Below the pieces are notes generated by a model, which saw nothing but the letters and a program-made list of their open reading frames with translations, made no database searches and had not been told where the DNA came from. The translations under genes were made by a program, and so were the position numbers. From Rhizobium mongolense USDA 1844 (GTDB taxonomy: Bacteria; Pseudomonadota; Alphaproteobacteria; Rhizobiales; Rhizobiaceae): DNA of 64,000 bases. The stretch lies in assembly GCF_000419765.1 (NCBI RefSeq), contig NZ_ATTQ01000007.1, positions 248,001 to 312,000 on the forward strand. The letters are read 5' to 3'. How positions within the stretch are numbered: the stretch's first letter is position 1; each line of letters starts with the position of its first letter. Shown in pieces: positions 9,950-20,689 of this stretch.

Positions 9950-12874
9950 CTATTCCGCTGCCACAAACGTCTTCTTCACCGGCCGGCGCTCCAGCAGTTC
10001 CTTCAGGAACTGACCGGTATAGGAACGCGGCTCCTTGACGATCGCTTCCGGCGTGCCCGCCGCAACGATCTCGCCGCCGCCGTCGCCGCCTTCCGGGCCG
10101 AAATCGAGTACCCAGTCGGCCGTCTTGATGACTTCGAGATTGTGCTCGATCACCACGACGGAATTGCCCTGGTTCACCAGCTCGTGCAGCATTTCGAGCA
10201 GCTTGGCGACGTCATGGAAGTGCAGGCCGGTCGTCGGTTCGTCGAGGATGTAGAGAGTCCGGCCCGTCGAGCGCTTCGACAGTTCCTTGGCTAGCTTGAC
10301 GCGCTGGGCCTCGCCACCCGAAAGCGTGTTTGCCTGCTGGCCGACCTTGATGTAGCCAAGGCCGACATCAAATAGCGATTGCAGCTTGTCGCGTACCCCC
10401 GGCACGGCGCTGAAGAACTCCACACCTTCCTCGACCGTCATGTCGAGCACGTCCGAAATCGACTTGCCCTTGAAGGTCACGTCCAGGGTCTCGCGATTGT
10501 AGCGCTTTCCATGGCAGACATCGCAGGTGACGTAGACGTCTGGCAGGAAGTGCATTTCAATCTTGATGACGCCGTCCCCCTGGCAGGCTTCGCAGCGCCC
10601 GCCTTTGACGTTGAAGGAGAATCGCCCCGGCTGGTAGCCGCGCGCTTTCGCCTCCGGCAGGCCGGCGAACCAGTCGCGAATTGGCGTAAATGCGCCGGTG
10701 TAGGTTGCCGGGTTCGAACGCGGCGTGCGGCCGATCGGCGATTGGTCGATATCGATTACCTTGTCGATGTGCTCGAAGCCGTCGATGCGATCATGATCGG
10801 CCGGAATTTCGCGCGCGCCCATCACGCGACGTGCGGCCGATTTGTAGAGCGTCTCCACCAGGAAGGTGGATTTGCCGCCCCCCGAAACGCCCGTCACGGC
10901 CGTGAAGACACCCAGCGGGATGGAGGCGGTGATGTTCTTCAGATTATTGCCGCGCGCGCCGACCACCTTGATCTCGCGGCCTTTTTTCGGCTTGCGCCGT
11001 TCGTCGGGCACCGGCACGCCGAGTTCGCCGGAGAGATACTTGCCGGTTAGCGATCTCGAGTTCGCCATGATGTCCTGCGGCGTGCCGTGTGCCACGATCT
11101 GGCCGCCATGCACGCCGGCTGCCGGACCGATGTCGACGACATCGTCGGCCGTCAGGATCGCGTCCTCGTCATGCTCGACGACGATCACCGTATTGCCGAT
11201 ATCGCGCAGGTGCTTCAGCGTGTCGAGCAACCGCGCATTGTCGCGTTGGTGCAGGCCGATCGACGGCTCGTCGAGAACGTAGAGCACGCCCGTCAGGCCC
11301 GAGCCGATCTGCGAGGCAAGACGGATGCGCTGGCTTTCGCCGCCCGACAATGTGCCGGAATTCCGCGACAGGCTGAGATATTCGAGGCCGACGTCGTTCA
11401 GGAAGCGCAGGCGGTCGCGGATTTCCTTCAGGATGCGGACTGCGATCTCATTCTGCTTGGCCGAGAAAGTTGCGGGAAGCGCCTCGAACCAGTCGCGTGC
11501 CACACGGATCGACATATCGGTGACCTGGCCGATATGCAGCTTGTTGATCTTCACTGCCAGTGTTTCCGGCTTCAGGCGAAAGCCGTTGCAGGCCGGGCAG
11601 GGGGCTGCAGACATGAAGCGCTCGATCTCTTCGCGCGCCCAGGCGGAATCGGTTTCCTTCCAGCGGCGTTCAAGATTGGTGATGATGCCTTCGAAGCTCT
11701 TATGCGTGGTGTAGGAGCGTGCGCCGTCGGCATAGTGGAACTCGATCTTCTCGTCCGTGCCGTTCAGGATGACGTCCTGCGCTTTTTCCGGCAGATCGTT
11801 CCAGCGGTTGCCGAGCTTGAAGCCGTAATGTTTGCCGAGCGCTTCCAGCGTCTGATTATAGTAAGGGGAACTCGACTTTGCCCACGGCGCGATGGCGCCG
11901 TCGCGCAGCGTTCGCTCCGGTTCGGGGATGATCAGCGCCGCGTCGATCTTCTGCTGCGCGCCAAGGCCGTCACAGGTCGGGCAGGCACCGGCCGGATTGT
12001 TGAACGAAAAGAGCCGCGGTTCGATCTCCGGAATGGTGAAGCCGGAAACGGGGCAGGCGAATTTTTCCGAGAACAGCACGCGCTCATGTGTCTCGTTGAG
12101 CGATTTGTTGGCGGACCCACCCGCAGACGTTTCCTCCGGGGGCAGCGGCTTGTCGGCAAATTCTGCGATGGCGAGCCCTTCGGCGAGCTTCAGGGAGGTC
12201 TCGAAGCTGTCGGCAAGCCTAGACGCCATGTCGGGACGCACGACGATGCGGTCTACGACGACGTCGATGTCATGCTTGTATTTCTTGTCGAGCGCCGGAA
12301 CATCGGCGATCTCGTAGAACTGGCCGTCGACTTTGACGCGCTGGAAGCCCTTCTTCATGAGCTCCGCCAGTTCCTTCTTGTATTCGCCCTTACGGCCGCG
12401 CACGATCGGCGCCAGAATATAAAGACGCGTGCCTTCCTCGAATTCCAGCACACGGTCGACCATCTGGCTGACGGTCTGGCTCTCGATCGGCAGACCGGTT
12501 GCCGGCGAATAGGGAACGCCGACACGCGCAAAGAGCAGGCGCATGTAGTCATAGATTTCGGTGACCGTGCCGACCGTCGAACGAGGATTGCGCGAGGTTG
12601 TTTTCTGCTCGATCGAGATGGCCGGCGACAGGCCGTCGATCTGGTCGACATCCGGCTTCTGCATCATCTCCAGGAACTGGCGGGCATAGGCCGAAAGGCT
12701 TTCGACATAGCGGCGCTGGCCTTCGGCATAGATCGTGTCAAAGGCGAGCGACGACTTGCCGGACCCGGAAAGGCCGGTCATGACGATGAGTTTGTTGCGC
12801 GGCAGGTCGAGGTCGATGCCCTTGAGGTTGTGCTCGCGCGCGCCGCGGATGGAAATCGTCTTAAGTTCACTCAT
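9950..12874 (-). CDS. uvrA: UvrABC excinuclease subunit A
   Basis: A 974-residue DNA-damage-recognition ATPase of nucleotide excision repair. It has two ABC modules: Walker [15 protein letters not shown] at about residue 34 and [14 protein letters not shown] at about 670, with signatures [16 protein letters not shown] and [16 protein letters not shown]. The second zinc finger (CEACQGDG...[10 protein letters not shown]) is intact. In the first finger the second ligand is Ser (CPVS) where E. coli has CPIC, while the distal CPTC pair is present. Divergent from ssb, with a LexA box in the shared promoter region. Confidence 0.97.
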   Translation of the reverse strand: MSELKTISIRGAREHNLKGIDLDLPRNKLIVMTGLSGSGKSSLAFDTIYAEGQRRYVESLSAYARQFLEMMQKPDVDQIDGLSPAISIEQKTTSRNPRSTVGTVTEIYDYMRLLFARVGVPYSPATGLPIESQTVSQMVDRVLEFEEGTRLYILAPIVRGRKGEYKKELAELMKKGFQRVKVDGQFYEIADVPALDKKYKHDIDVVVDRIVVRPDMASRLADSFETSLKLAEGLAIAEFADKPLPPEETSAGGSANKSLNETHERVLFSEKFACPVSGFTIPEIEPRLFSFNNPAGACPTCDGLGAQQKIDAALIIPEPERTLRDGAIAPWAKSSSPYYNQTLEALGKHYGFKLGNRWNDLPEKAQDVILNGTDEKIEFHYADGARSYTTHKSFEGIITNLERRWKETDSAWAREEIERFMSAAPCPACNGFRLKPETLAVKINKLHIGQVTDMSIRVARDWFEALPATFSAKQNEIAVRILKEIRDRLRFLNDVGLEYLSLSRNSGTLSGGESQRIRLASQIGSGLTGVLYVLDEPSIGLHQRDNARLLDTLKHLRDIGNTVIVVEHDEDAILTADDVVDIGPAAGVHGGQIVAHGTPQDIMANSRSLTGKYLSGELGVPVPDERRKPKKGREIKVVGARGNNLKNITASIPLGVFTAVTGVSGGGKSTFLVETLYKSAARRVMGAREIPADHDRIDGFEHIDKVIDIDQSPIGRTPRSNPATYTGAFTPIRDWFAGLPEAKARGYQPGRFSFNVKGGRCEACQGDGVIKIEMHFLPDVYVTCDVCHGKRYNRETLDVTFKGKSISDVLDMTVEEGVEFFSAVPGVRDKLQSLFDVGLGYIKVGQQANTLSGGEAQRVKLAKELSKRSTGRTLYILDEPTTGLHFHDVAKLLEMLHELVNQGNSVVVIEHNLEVIKTADWVLDFGPEGGDGGGEIVAAGTPEAIVKEPRSYTGQFLKELLERRPVKKTFVAAE

Positions 12875-12972
12875 CGTAATTTTGCTTCTGTGCTGGAGTA
12901 AGCCCCTTATTTAGTGATGCCGCCGGGCGAGTCGAGGCTGAATATCCATCTGTTGCGAGGTTTTCGATTCTG

Positions 12973-13012
12973 TTGACAGGATCATAGCTATAAACTAGAA
13001 CAAATAAAGAAC
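12973..13012 (+). promoter_or_regulatory. ssb promoter overlapping a LexA (SOS) box, uvrA-ssb intergenic region
   Basis: TTGACA (12973-12978) and TAGAAC (12996-13001) are 17 bases apart and face ssb. A perfect alphaproteobacterial SOS box GAAC-AAATAAA-GAAC occupies 12998-13012 and overlaps the -10. This box would repress ssb directly and, placed 124-138 bases before the uvrA start, probably also uvrA. The uvrA -10/-35 could not be pinned down. Confidence 0.85.
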
Positions 13013-13124
13013 AAAATTCCTTGTGGATGAACCGGCGATGGACGCGCATGGTCGGGGCTCTATAGTTTAAGATACAGCGATTGTTTCAAGCGCCGCCGGG
13101 CAGGGCGGCAGTAAGGTGAGAAGT

Positions 13125-13643
13125 ATGGCTGGCAGCGTGAACAAGGTAATTCTGATCGGAAACGTGGGCGCAGACCCCGAAATCCGCAGGACGCAGGATG
13201 GCCGCCCGATTGCCAATCTTCGCATCGCGACGTCCGAGACGTGGCGTGACCGCAATTCCGGCGAGCGCCGCGAAAAAACCGAGTGGCACACCGTCGTCGT
13301 TTTCAACGAAGGTCTCTGCAAGGTTGTCGAGCAATATGTGAAGAAGGGCGCCAAGCTCTATATCGAAGGCCAGCTCCAGACCCGCAAATGGCAGGACCAG
13401 AACGGCAACGACCGCTATTCGACGGAAGTCGTGCTACAGGGGTTCAATTCGACGCTGACGATGCTCGACGGCCGCGGCGAAGGCGGCGGTGCGAGTGCCG
13501 GCGGCGGACGCGGCAGCAGCAATGATTTCGGTGGTGGCGGCAATTACGGAGACGATTACGGCGCCCCGGCGCAGCCGTCCGGTCGCAGCAGCGGTGGCGG
13601 CGGGAATTTCTCGCGCGATCTCGATGACGACATCCCGTTCTGA
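13125..13643 (+). CDS. ssb: single-stranded DNA-binding protein
   Basis: A 172-residue SSB. The OB fold is at residues 1-110 ([49 protein letters not shown]). A Gly/Ser/Asn-rich flexible linker follows, and the acidic tip DLDDDIPF recruits partner proteins. The ATG at 13125 is used with AAGGTGAG upstream; an in-frame ATG nine bases earlier (13116) is not appropriate. The gene stands alone, under the SOS-type promoter described separately. Confidence 0.97.
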   Translation: MAGSVNKVILIGNVGADPEIRRTQDGRPIANLRIATSETWRDRNSGERREKTEWHTVVVFNEGLCKVVEQYVKKGAKLYIEGQLQTRKWQDQNGNDRYSTEVVLQGFNSTLTMLDGRGEGGGASAGGGRGSSNDFGGGGNYGDDYGAPAQPSGRSSGGGGNFSRDLDDDIPF

Positions 13644-13662
13644 GAAGAAGCACCTCTTTAAG

Positions 13663-13687
13663 AACCGCTGCTTGTCAGCGGTTTTTT
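13663..13687 (+). terminator. Rho-independent terminator after ssb
   Basis: AACCGCTG and CAGCGGTT form an 8-bp stem with a CTTGT loop and a T-run, 20 bases past the ssb stop. Confidence 0.88.
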
Positions 13688-13743
13688 ATTGGAGTTTCTC
13701 AGCAGAAGCGTTCGGCGCGAACGATGTTCCGGCGGTTACGGCG

Positions 13744-15138
13744 TCATTGCGCCGGAACTGTCAGAATGGTCCACGCGACGCCGATTGCAGCAGAAATCGC
13801 CAATGTCGCAATCACCGAAAGCTTCAGGTGAAAGATCGCCAAGGCGGCAAACACCGTTAGTACCAGCGACGGCCAGATGAGCGAGGCTGGAACCGGGACA
13901 TCGATTGAAACCGGTCCCCAAGAGGCAGTGCGCACGTCGGAAAAAAGGACATGGACGCCGAACCAGATCGCAAGGTTCAAGATCACGCCAACGACGGCAG
14001 CCGTGATGGCTGACATCGCTCCGGTCAGCGCAGGGTCGCCGCGCAGCCTTTCGATGAACGGCGCTCCGAGGAAGATCCAGAGGAAGCTCGGAATGAAGGT
14101 CACCCATGTCGTCAGGACGGCGGCAAGTGTGGCAGCAAGCATTGGATCGAGCGACCCAGGGTTCCTATAGGCGGCCATGAAGCCGACGAACTGGACGACG
14201 CTGATCAACGGTCCCGGGGTTGTCTCGGCCATGCCGAGACCATCCAGCATTTCGCCCGGTTTCAGCCATCCGAAATGCTGGACCGCTTCCTGAGCGACAT
14301 AGGCAAGGACCGCGTAAGCGCCGCCGAATGTCACGACAGCCATTTGGCTGAAGAACAGCCCGACCTGCGAGAAGACACTGCCGGATCCCACTGTCACCAG
14401 TAACAATGCGACTGGCACAAGCCAGGCAGCCGCAAGGCTGCCGGACACTCGCAGCGACCAGGCGAGGTTCGGCCGGGCGTGGAGCGGTGTATCTTCGCCG
14501 AGGAGGGAATCGCGATCTTCGAGGATATCGCCTGAACCGCCTTTGTGTCCGCCGCCCACCTCGAACAAGGGCGATCCCGCGCGGCCGGCGAGGAAGCCAA
14601 CGATGCCAGCTGTGATGATGATCAGCGGGAACGGGACGTGGAGGAAGAAGATTGCGATGAAGGCGGCGGAAGCGATGCCTATCATCACGTTGTTTTTAAG
14701 CGCTCTGCTTCCGATCCGGAACACCGCCTGCAGCACGACCGCCAGCACCGCCGCTTTCAGGCCGAAGAACAGGCCGGCAATAAAGCTTACGTTTCCATAG
14801 GCGGCATACACGTAGCTCAGCCCAAGGATTGAGATGAAGCCCGGAAGCACGAACAGAGCTCCGGCGATCAGGCCGCCAATCGTCCTGTTGAGCAGCCAGC
14901 CGATATAGATCGCCAACTGATGGGCCTCTGGCCCCGGAAGCAGCATGCAGTAGTTGAGCGCATGCAGAAAGCGATGTTCGCCGATCCATCGTTTTTCGTC
15001 GACGACGATGCGGTGCATGACGGCGATCTGTCCCGCCGGTCCACCGAAACTGAGCGCCGCAACCCTTGCCCACACTTTCGCCGCCTCACCAAGAGGGACA
15101 ATATCGCAGCTCGCCGGGGCGTCCCGTTCCATATCCAT
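13744..15138 (-). CDS. chrA: chromate transporter ChrA (long-chain CHR family)
   Basis: A 464-residue inner-membrane protein with two homologous CHR halves. The N-terminal half has LSFGGPAGQIAVMHR and LNYCMLLPGPEAHQLAIYIGW; the C-terminal half has MAVVTFGGAYAVLAYVAQ and GMAETTPGPLISVVQFVGF. These are the paired FGGP/PGP motifs of chromate efflux proteins. The frame is open to 15228, but ATG 15138 (or 15132) starts 13 bases after the stop of the upstream rhodanese-ChrB gene and avoids overlap. Specificity for chromate is inferred from family and context. Confidence 0.9.
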   Translation of the reverse strand: MDMERDAPASCDIVPLGEAAKVWARVAALSFGGPAGQIAVMHRIVVDEKRWIGEHRFLHALNYCMLLPGPEAHQLAIYIGWLLNRTIGGLIAGALFVLPGFISILGLSYVYAAYGNVSFIAGLFFGLKAAVLAVVLQAVFRIGSRALKNNVMIGIASAAFIAIFFLHVPFPLIIITAGIVGFLAGRAGSPLFEVGGGHKGGSGDILEDRDSLLGEDTPLHARPNLAWSLRVSGSLAAAWLVPVALLLVTVGSGSVFSQVGLFFSQMAVVTFGGAYAVLAYVAQEAVQHFGWLKPGEMLDGLGMAETTPGPLISVVQFVGFMAAYRNPGSLDPMLAATLAAVLTTWVTFIPSFLWIFLGAPFIERLRGDPALTGAMSAITAAVVGVILNLAIWFGVHVLFSDVRTASWGPVSIDVPVPASLIWPSLVLTVFAALAIFHLKLSVIATLAISAAIGVAWTILTVPAQ

Positions 15139-15151
15139 TATTTCGACCACA

Positions 15152-15967
15152 TCACTGCGCCCGCCTCGGGTTGGGCCAATTATGGGTCTCGTCAGTGGCG
15201 TCGCGGCACCAGCGGTAAAACGCGTCATAGAGCGTCAGACCGGCGTCGAGTTGCTGCAGGTCATCAGTGAACATGCGCGAAAGCCCGAGCGAAGCGGCGA
15301 GCAGACCGGCGGCTTCCGGCGCGAGATCGAGCCTGGCAGTATCAGCGCCGCGAATAATGGTGGCGAGATGCAGCAGTGGTTTGGAAGTGAGATTGAATTC
15401 CTCGATCATCACGTCGAAGGTGCAGCGTTCGCCGCGATGGCTCCAGAAAACGTCTTCGATATCGAAAGGCGTCGCGCCGAAACGGTCGGCGACGGCCGAT
15501 ACTTCCGATGCCGGAACGAACAGGAAGACGGCATTGGGATCGACGAAACGCTTGATCAGCCAGGGGCAGGCGATCCGGTCGATCTTGGGACGGGCCCGCG
15601 TCACCCAGACCGTACGGCCCCGCGGGTCGCGTGCCGGCAGCTTGACATAGGGCACCGCCTGGCCACCGGCCTGCAGCCACGCCTCGAATCCCCCTTCGAG
15701 AACTTCCGCGTCCGTTCCGAAATGGCGAAGATAAGCGGCCACGCCATGACTGAGCTTTTGCCCCCTCTGGCACACGATGACAGCCGTGCCGGCAACCTCG
15801 TGGCTCCATTCGCTGACATCGGTGTGACGACGCCGGACCGACCCCGGCACGAGCCGTGGGTCGGCGGAAAAATCCTCGGCCGTGCGGACGTCGATAATGA
15901 CGGGCGCATTCGGCGTTCCGATGATGCGGTTGAGCTTGTCGGATGAAATTTCTAGAAATGACGGCAT
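15152..15967 (-). CDS. chrB: rhodanese-ChrB fusion protein (chromate resistance)
   Basis: A 271-residue two-domain protein. Residues 5-110 form a rhodanese domain: PVIIDVRTAEDFSADPRLVPGSV, active-site Cys66 in CQRGQKLS, and the closing LEGGFEAWLQAGG. Residues from about 125 match the ChrB C-terminal domain: WVTRARPKIDRIACPWLIKRFVDPNAVFLFVP, FDIEDVFWSHRGERCTFD, LGLSRMFTDD. Full ChrB has a different N-terminal DNA-binding region, so this version lacks the usual regulatory half and is unlikely to be the chrA repressor. It sits directly upstream of chrA in an operon. Confidence 0.88.
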   Translation of the reverse strand: MPSFLEISSDKLNRIIGTPNAPVIIDVRTAEDFSADPRLVPGSVRRRHTDVSEWSHEVAGTAVIVCQRGQKLSHGVAAYLRHFGTDAEVLEGGFEAWLQAGGQAVPYVKLPARDPRGRTVWVTRARPKIDRIACPWLIKRFVDPNAVFLFVPASEVSAVADRFGATPFDIEDVFWSHRGERCTFDVMIEEFNLTSKPLLHLATIIRGADTARLDLAPEAAGLLAASLGLSRMFTDDLQQLDAGLTLYDAFYRWCRDATDETHNWPNPRRAQ

Positions 15968-16109
15968 GACGCGTCCTCCGTTGTGCGGGTTATCGGACGC
16001 GATACTTCAGCTGTCGCCTCGTGGGGTGATCGCGACCCCAGACCCAATCATGTGCTGCAGGCCCGCGGGAAGTCAAGCGCTGTTGGTGTGCCTTGCGGCG
16101 GCGCACTTT

Positions 16110-16742
16110 TCAACTGACAGCCATCGCCGCCTTCACGCCGTCCACGACGAACTGTGCTGCAAGTGCCGCCAGGATGACGCCGAGCAGGCGGGTGAGGATC
16201 GCCCGGCCGGTCACGCCGAGGAAGCGGTCGAGGCGGTCGGCGATCAGCAGCGCCGCCAGCATCAAGAGAAGATTGCCGGCAATGACGATGAGAAGCTGCG
16301 CCCGCTCGACGGAGGTCGGCAGCGAGCCCGCAAGCAGGATTGTCGCCGAGATCGCGCCGGGACCGGCAATGAGAGGAAGGGCGAGCGGAAAGACCGCGAT
16401 ATTCTGGATGTGATCCTTGGTGATCGCCACTTCGCTGGTCTTTTCCTTGCGGTCCTGCCGTCTCTCGAACACCATTTCGAAGGCGATCCAGAAAAGCAGC
16501 AGCCCGCCGGCGATGCGGAAGGCGCCGATGGAAATGCCGAGCACCCCGAGCACGCTTGCGCCGAACAGCGCAAAGATGGCGAGGATGATGAAAGCGATGA
16601 CGGAGCTGCGCAGCGCTACCTGCTTGCGCTGGCTGCGGCTCATGCCGGTGGTCAGTCCCAGAAAGATCGGCACAAGTCCGGGAGGATCGATTGTGACGAG
16701 CAGCGTCGTGAAGGCGTTGATCAATTGGTCGGCGCTTGCCAT
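16110..16742 (-). CDS. MarC family integral membrane protein
   Basis: A 210-residue membrane protein with six hydrophobic segments. LLVTIDPPGLVPIFLGLT at about residue 12-29, SRSQRKQVALRSSVIAF and FPLALPLIAGPGAISATILLA in the middle are MarC/UPF0056 signatures. The family was once linked to multiple antibiotic resistance; that role was later withdrawn and the function is unknown. GGAGAG precedes ATG 16742. The single gene is divergent from gyrA. Confidence 0.88.
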   Translation of the reverse strand: MASADQLINAFTTLLVTIDPPGLVPIFLGLTTGMSRSQRKQVALRSSVIAFIILAIFALFGASVLGVLGISIGAFRIAGGLLLFWIAFEMVFERRQDRKEKTSEVAITKDHIQNIAVFPLALPLIAGPGAISATILLAGSLPTSVERAQLLIVIAGNLLLMLAALLIADRLDRFLGVTGRAILTRLLGVILAALAAQFVVDGVKAAMAVS

Positions 16743-16968
16743 CGTCTCTCCGAAACGCCATATGAAGGCTCGATTTATTCGCGATTGTGGAGCGAGGTTT
16801 TTCATTTGGCAAATGACCGGCGGTGGGGCGGCGCTAAAAGCCGTCGAAATCGCCGGATTGCCGCCCTTCCGCCGCAAAGTCTGTTCAAAACCCCGGCTCA
16901 AATTGGCGCCGGGCAAGGCTTTCCGCTATAAATCTTTCAGTGATTCTACAAAGAGATCGTGATCTGTT

Positions 16969-19755
16969 TTGACTGAACAAACACCCCCAGGTGGCGGGAA
17001 GCTCCCGCCAGGCATCGAGCCCATCTCCATCATGGAGGAAATGCAGCGGTCCTATCTCGATTACGCGATGAGCGTCATCGTCAGCCGCGCGCTTCCGGAC
17101 GTGCGCGACGGCCTCAAGCCTGTGCACCGGCGCATCCTCTATGGGATGTCCGAGCTCGGCATCGACTGGAACAAGAAATACGTCAAATGCGCCCGCGTCA
17201 CCGGTGACGTGATGGGTAAATACCATCCGCACGGCAATGCTGCGATCTACGACGCGCTCGCCCGTATGGCGCAGGATTGGTCGCTCCGCCTGCCGCTGAT
17301 CGACGGCCAGGGCAACTTCGGCTCCGTCGACGGCGACCCGCCGGCGGCCGAACGTTACACGGAATGCCGTCTACAAAGGGCGGCCCATTCTCTGCTTGAC
17401 GACCTCGACAAGGAAACGGTCGACTTCCGCGACAACTACGACGGCACGCTCTCCGAGCCCGTCGTGGTGCCGGCGAAATTCCCGAACCTTCTGGTCAACG
17501 GGGCAGGCGGCATTGCCGTCGGTATGGCGACCAATATTCCGCCGCACAACCTGACCGAAGTCATCAACGGCTGCATCGCGCTGATCGATGATCCGGCGAT
17601 CGAACTGCCGGAGCTCATGCAGATCATTCCCGGTCCGGATTTTCCGACTGGTGCGAAAATCCTTGGCCGCGCCGGCATCCGCTCGGCTTATGAAACCGGC
17701 CGTGGTTCCGTGATCATGCGCGGCGTTGCCGCGATCGAGCCGATGCGAGGCGACCGCGAGCAGATCATCATCACCGAGATCCCGTATCAGGTGAACAAGG
17801 CGACGATGATCGAGAAGATGGCTGAGCTGGTGCGCGAAAAGCGCATCGAGGGCATCTCCGATCTCCGCGACGAATCCGACCGCCAGGGCTATCGCGTCGT
17901 CATCGAGCTGAAACGCGATGCCAATGCCGAAGTCATCCTGAACCAGCTTTATCGCTACACGCCGCTGCAGACCTCCTTCGGCTGCAACATGGTGGCGCTG
18001 AACGGCGGCAAGCCGGAACAGATGAACCTGCTCGATATGCTCCGTGCTTTCGTCTTTTTCCGCGAGGAGGTCGTTAGTCGGAGAACGAAATTCCTTCTTC
18101 GCAAGGCGCGCGAACGTGCGCATGTCTTGGTGGGTCTCGCGATTGCGGTCGCCAATATCGATGAAGTGATCCGCGTCATCCGCCAGGCGCCCGATCCGCA
18201 GTCCGCGCGCGAAGAGCTGATGACGCGCCGCTGGCCCGCGGAAGATGTTGAAAGCCTGATCCGCCTCATCGATGATCCGCGCCATCGTATCAACGAGGAT
18301 ATGACCTATAACCTCTCGGAAGAGCAGGCGCGGGCAATCCTCGAGCTCCGTCTTGCCCGCCTGACAGCGCTCGGCCGCGATGAAATCGGCGACGAACTCA
18401 ACAAGATCGGCGACGAGATCAAGGATTATCTCGATATCCTGTCGTCCCGCTTCCGCATCCAGACGATCGTCAAAGACGAGCTGACATCGGTTCGCGACGA
18501 ATTCGGCACACCGCGCCGCACCGAGATCGTCGACGGCGGCCTCGAAATGGACGACGAGGACCTTATTGCCCGCGAGGACATGGTCGTTACCGTTTCGCAC
18601 CTCGGCTACATCAAGCGCGTGCCGCTGACGACCTATCGCGCCCAGCGCCGCGGCGGCAAGGGCCGCTCCGGCATGACGACGCGCGACGAAGATTTCGTTA
18701 GCCGGCTATTCGTGGTGAATACCCACACGCCGGTCCTCTTCTTCTCCTCGCGTGGCATCGTCTACAAGGAAAAGGTCTGGCGGCTGCCGATCGGCACCCC
18801 GACCTCTCGGGGCAAGGCGCTGATCAACATGCTGCCGCTGGCACCTGGCGAACGCATCACCACGATCCTGCCTTTGCCGGAGGACGAGGAGAGCTGGGAA
18901 AGCCTCGACGTCATGTTCTCGACGACACGCGGCACCGTTCGCCGCAACAAGCTGTCAGATTTTGTCCAGGTGAACCGTAACGGCAAGATCGCCATGAAGC
19001 TCGAGGAGGAGGGCGATGAAATCCTCTCCGTCGAGACCTGCACTGAACATGACGATGTTCTGTTGACGACGGCGCTCGGCCAGTGCATCCGCTTCCAGGT
19101 CGATGATGTCCGTGTCTTTGCGGGCCGCAATTCGATCGGCGTGCGCGGCATCAACCTCGGCAACCGCGACCGCATCATCTCGATGACCATCGTCGGCCAT
19201 GTCGATGCCGAACCTTGGGAGCGTGCTGCCTACCTCAAGCGTTCCGCTGTTGAACGCCGCGCCACCGGCGTCGACGAGGAGGATATCGCCTTGGTCGGCG
19301 AGGAAGTCACCGAAGAGGGACTACTGACAGACGAGCGCTACGAGGAACTGAAGGCACGCGAACAATTCGTGCTGACAGTATCGCAGAAGGGCTTCGGCAA
19401 GCGGTCGTCTTCCTACGACTTCCGCATCTCCGGCCGCGGCGGCAAGGGCATTCGCGCCACCGATACCTCCAAGACGAGCGAGATCGGCGAACTCGTCGCC
19501 GCATTCCCGGTCGACGAGGGCGACCAGATCATGCTGGTCTCGGATGGCGGGCAGCTGATCCGCGTCCCGGTCGGCGGCATCCGCATCGCCAGCCGCGCCA
19601 CCAAGGGCGTGACGATCTTCTCGACCGCCAAGGATGAAAAGGTCGTCTCCGTCGAGCGCATCAGCGAGCCGGAAGATGACGGCGAGGAGGTTGGCGAGAT
19701 CGTCAACGAAACGCCGATCGAAAGCGGCGAGGCGCCTCCTGCAAGGGAAGAATAA
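16969..19755 (+). CDS. gyrA: DNA gyrase subunit A
   Basis: A 928-residue type II topoisomerase subunit that cleaves and rejoins DNA. The catalytic tyrosine is Tyr130 ([10 protein letters not shown]). The quinolone pocket reads [14 protein letters not shown], with Ala91 at the E. coli Ser83 position and Asp95 at Asp87. The C-terminal wrapping domain has a perfect GyrA box (QRRGGKG), and an extra acidic segment near residues 755-795 makes the protein longer than the E. coli one (875). The start is TTG 16969, giving the [21 protein letters not shown]-terminus I associate with rhizobia; no ATG precedes the conserved domain in frame. Confidence 0.97.
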   Translation: MTEQTPPGGGKLPPGIEPISIMEEMQRSYLDYAMSVIVSRALPDVRDGLKPVHRRILYGMSELGIDWNKKYVKCARVTGDVMGKYHPHGNAAIYDALARMAQDWSLRLPLIDGQGNFGSVDGDPPAAERYTECRLQRAAHSLLDDLDKETVDFRDNYDGTLSEPVVVPAKFPNLLVNGAGGIAVGMATNIPPHNLTEVINGCIALIDDPAIELPELMQIIPGPDFPTGAKILGRAGIRSAYETGRGSVIMRGVAAIEPMRGDREQIIITEIPYQVNKATMIEKMAELVREKRIEGISDLRDESDRQGYRVVIELKRDANAEVILNQLYRYTPLQTSFGCNMVALNGGKPEQMNLLDMLRAFVFFREEVVSRRTKFLLRKARERAHVLVGLAIAVANIDEVIRVIRQAPDPQSAREELMTRRWPAEDVESLIRLIDDPRHRINEDMTYNLSEEQARAILELRLARLTALGRDEIGDELNKIGDEIKDYLDILSSRFRIQTIVKDELTSVRDEFGTPRRTEIVDGGLEMDDEDLIAREDMVVTVSHLGYIKRVPLTTYRAQRRGGKGRSGMTTRDEDFVSRLFVVNTHTPVLFFSSRGIVYKEKVWRLPIGTPTSRGKALINMLPLAPGERITTILPLPEDEESWESLDVMFSTTRGTVRRNKLSDFVQVNRNGKIAMKLEEEGDEILSVETCTEHDDVLLTTALGQCIRFQVDDVRVFAGRNSIGVRGINLGNRDRIISMTIVGHVDAEPWERAAYLKRSAVERRATGVDEEDIALVGEEVTEEGLLTDERYEELKAREQFVLTVSQKGFGKRSSSYDFRISGRGGKGIRATDTSKTSEIGELVAAFPVDEGDQIMLVSDGGQLIRVPVGGIRIASRATKGVTIFSTAKDEKVVSVERISEPEDDGEEVGEIVNETPIESGEAPPAREE

Positions 19756-19776
19756 TTCAAACCAGGCTTTGGTTGA

Positions 19777-19810
19777 GAACCGGGCGGCCCCTGCCGCCCG
19801 GTTCTTTTTT
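19777..19810 (+). terminator. Rho-independent terminator after gyrA
   Basis: An 11-bp perfect stem (GAACCGGGCGG with CCGCCCGGTTC), 6-base loop and six T residues, 21 bases after the stop. Confidence 0.93.
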
Positions 19811-20141
19811 GCGCTGATCCGATCGTTTCGGAAAGCTCCGACGGCATTCTCGTCGAAACGTCGCGCTACGATCGTTTCAGCCCACACTTTTTCGGATGTC
19901 GTCAAAGCAGTAGGCACGATCCGCAAAATTGCCGGCAATGAGGAAACCGTGGTGTCGTTCGCGGTGCTGCAGGACGATCAGAGGCCACCGCGCGGCGAGC
20001 TGATCGCGCGTTTCCCGCATGGGTTTGAAAGCGACCGGCTGCTTGTCTGAAGATTGCCGATCTCGCACAATTGCTGCGCGACAGGCCGATTGCTGATCCC
20101 TGCATCGAGTATATATTCGATTCCTAACAAGGAAGGTGGCC
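19811..20141. other. intergenic region downstream of gyrA
   Basis: No gene is supported here. Open frames run on both strands because of high GC, but none has a ribosome binding site plus a recognisable product. CGATCGTTTC occurs twice, at 19819 and 19869, with no interpretation. Confidence 0.5.
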
Positions 20142-20419
20142 ATGGCAGTGGCTTCACGGATCTCGAAGACGGGGACGCATTTGCAGGATCCATCCTCGCG
20201 ATGGTCTTCCTGCTGGGCGCCCCGGCTGCCATGGTCTTCTGTCCGCCGGGTGAGAGACCGGTCGCGCTGGCCGGAGAGCGTGAAGATCCTGCGCTGGGCA
20301 CTGCATTCGTCGTCGTGACCGGCGAAAGTCCTGATTATGTGCGCGGGCTCTACGCTTGCGGTGTCTTGATGGTGCTGCGTTTCCGCAAAAGCGGCTGGCC
20401 AGCCTACCGGCCGGCCTGA
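20142..20419 (+). pseudogene. small membrane protein gene, probably frameshifted
   Basis: A good ribosome binding site (AAGGAAGG) precedes ATG 20142, which opens MAVASRISKTGTHLQ. The hydrophobic segment one would expect next (GSILAMVFLLGAPAAMVFCPPGERPVAL, a motif I associate with a family of small rhizobial membrane proteins) is in the adjacent frame from about 20190. That second frame ends at 20419, right before a strong terminator. The simplest reading is one small gene broken by a frameshift near 20185. The alternative is that only the second frame is translated, from an upstream TTG at 20054. Confidence 0.5.
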
Positions 20420-20431
20420 AACCATCCAAAG

Positions 20432-20466
20432 AAAAAGCCGGACGCGGGGACGGCGTCCGGCTTTTT
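20432..20466. terminator. bidirectional Rho-independent terminator
   Basis: A 14-bp stem (AAAAAGCCGGACGC with GCGTCCGGCTTTTT) and 7-base loop. A and T runs at both ends let it serve the rightward gene at 20142 and the leftward small genes at 20519-20845. Confidence 0.9.
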
Positions 20467-20518
20467 GAATGGCCCCGAGCGCTGGAGGGGAAGGCGCTCA
20501 AGGGCAGGGGAACTCAAC

Positions 20519-20656
20519 TCAGAAAGTGCTGTGCTTCTTCTCGTCGAACGCCTTCACTTCTTCGCTTTCGCGGCGAAGCGCGGAAACGGTTGACGCCACT
20601 GACACGATAAACATGACGCTGATGAGAGCGGTAAGAACAGTCAAGATCGTGAACAT
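20519..20656 (-). CDS. 45-residue single-span membrane protein
   Basis: A tiny gene: ATG 20656 behind GGAAAGGA with 6-base spacing, 45 codons, stop at 20519. Residues 2-24 (FTILTVLTALISVMFIVSV) form one transmembrane helix. The rest (LRRESEEVKAFDEKKHSTF) is charged and likely cytoplasmic. It follows the 51-residue gene by 33 bases on the same strand and ends about 50 bases before a strong terminator, so the two are probably co-transcribed. I recognise no family. Confidence 0.7.
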   Translation of the reverse strand: MFTILTVLTALISVMFIVSVASTVSALRRESEEVKAFDEKKHSTF

Positions 20657-20689
20657 GGGCAATCCTTTCCGAAGTTGCGTTCACGTTCC

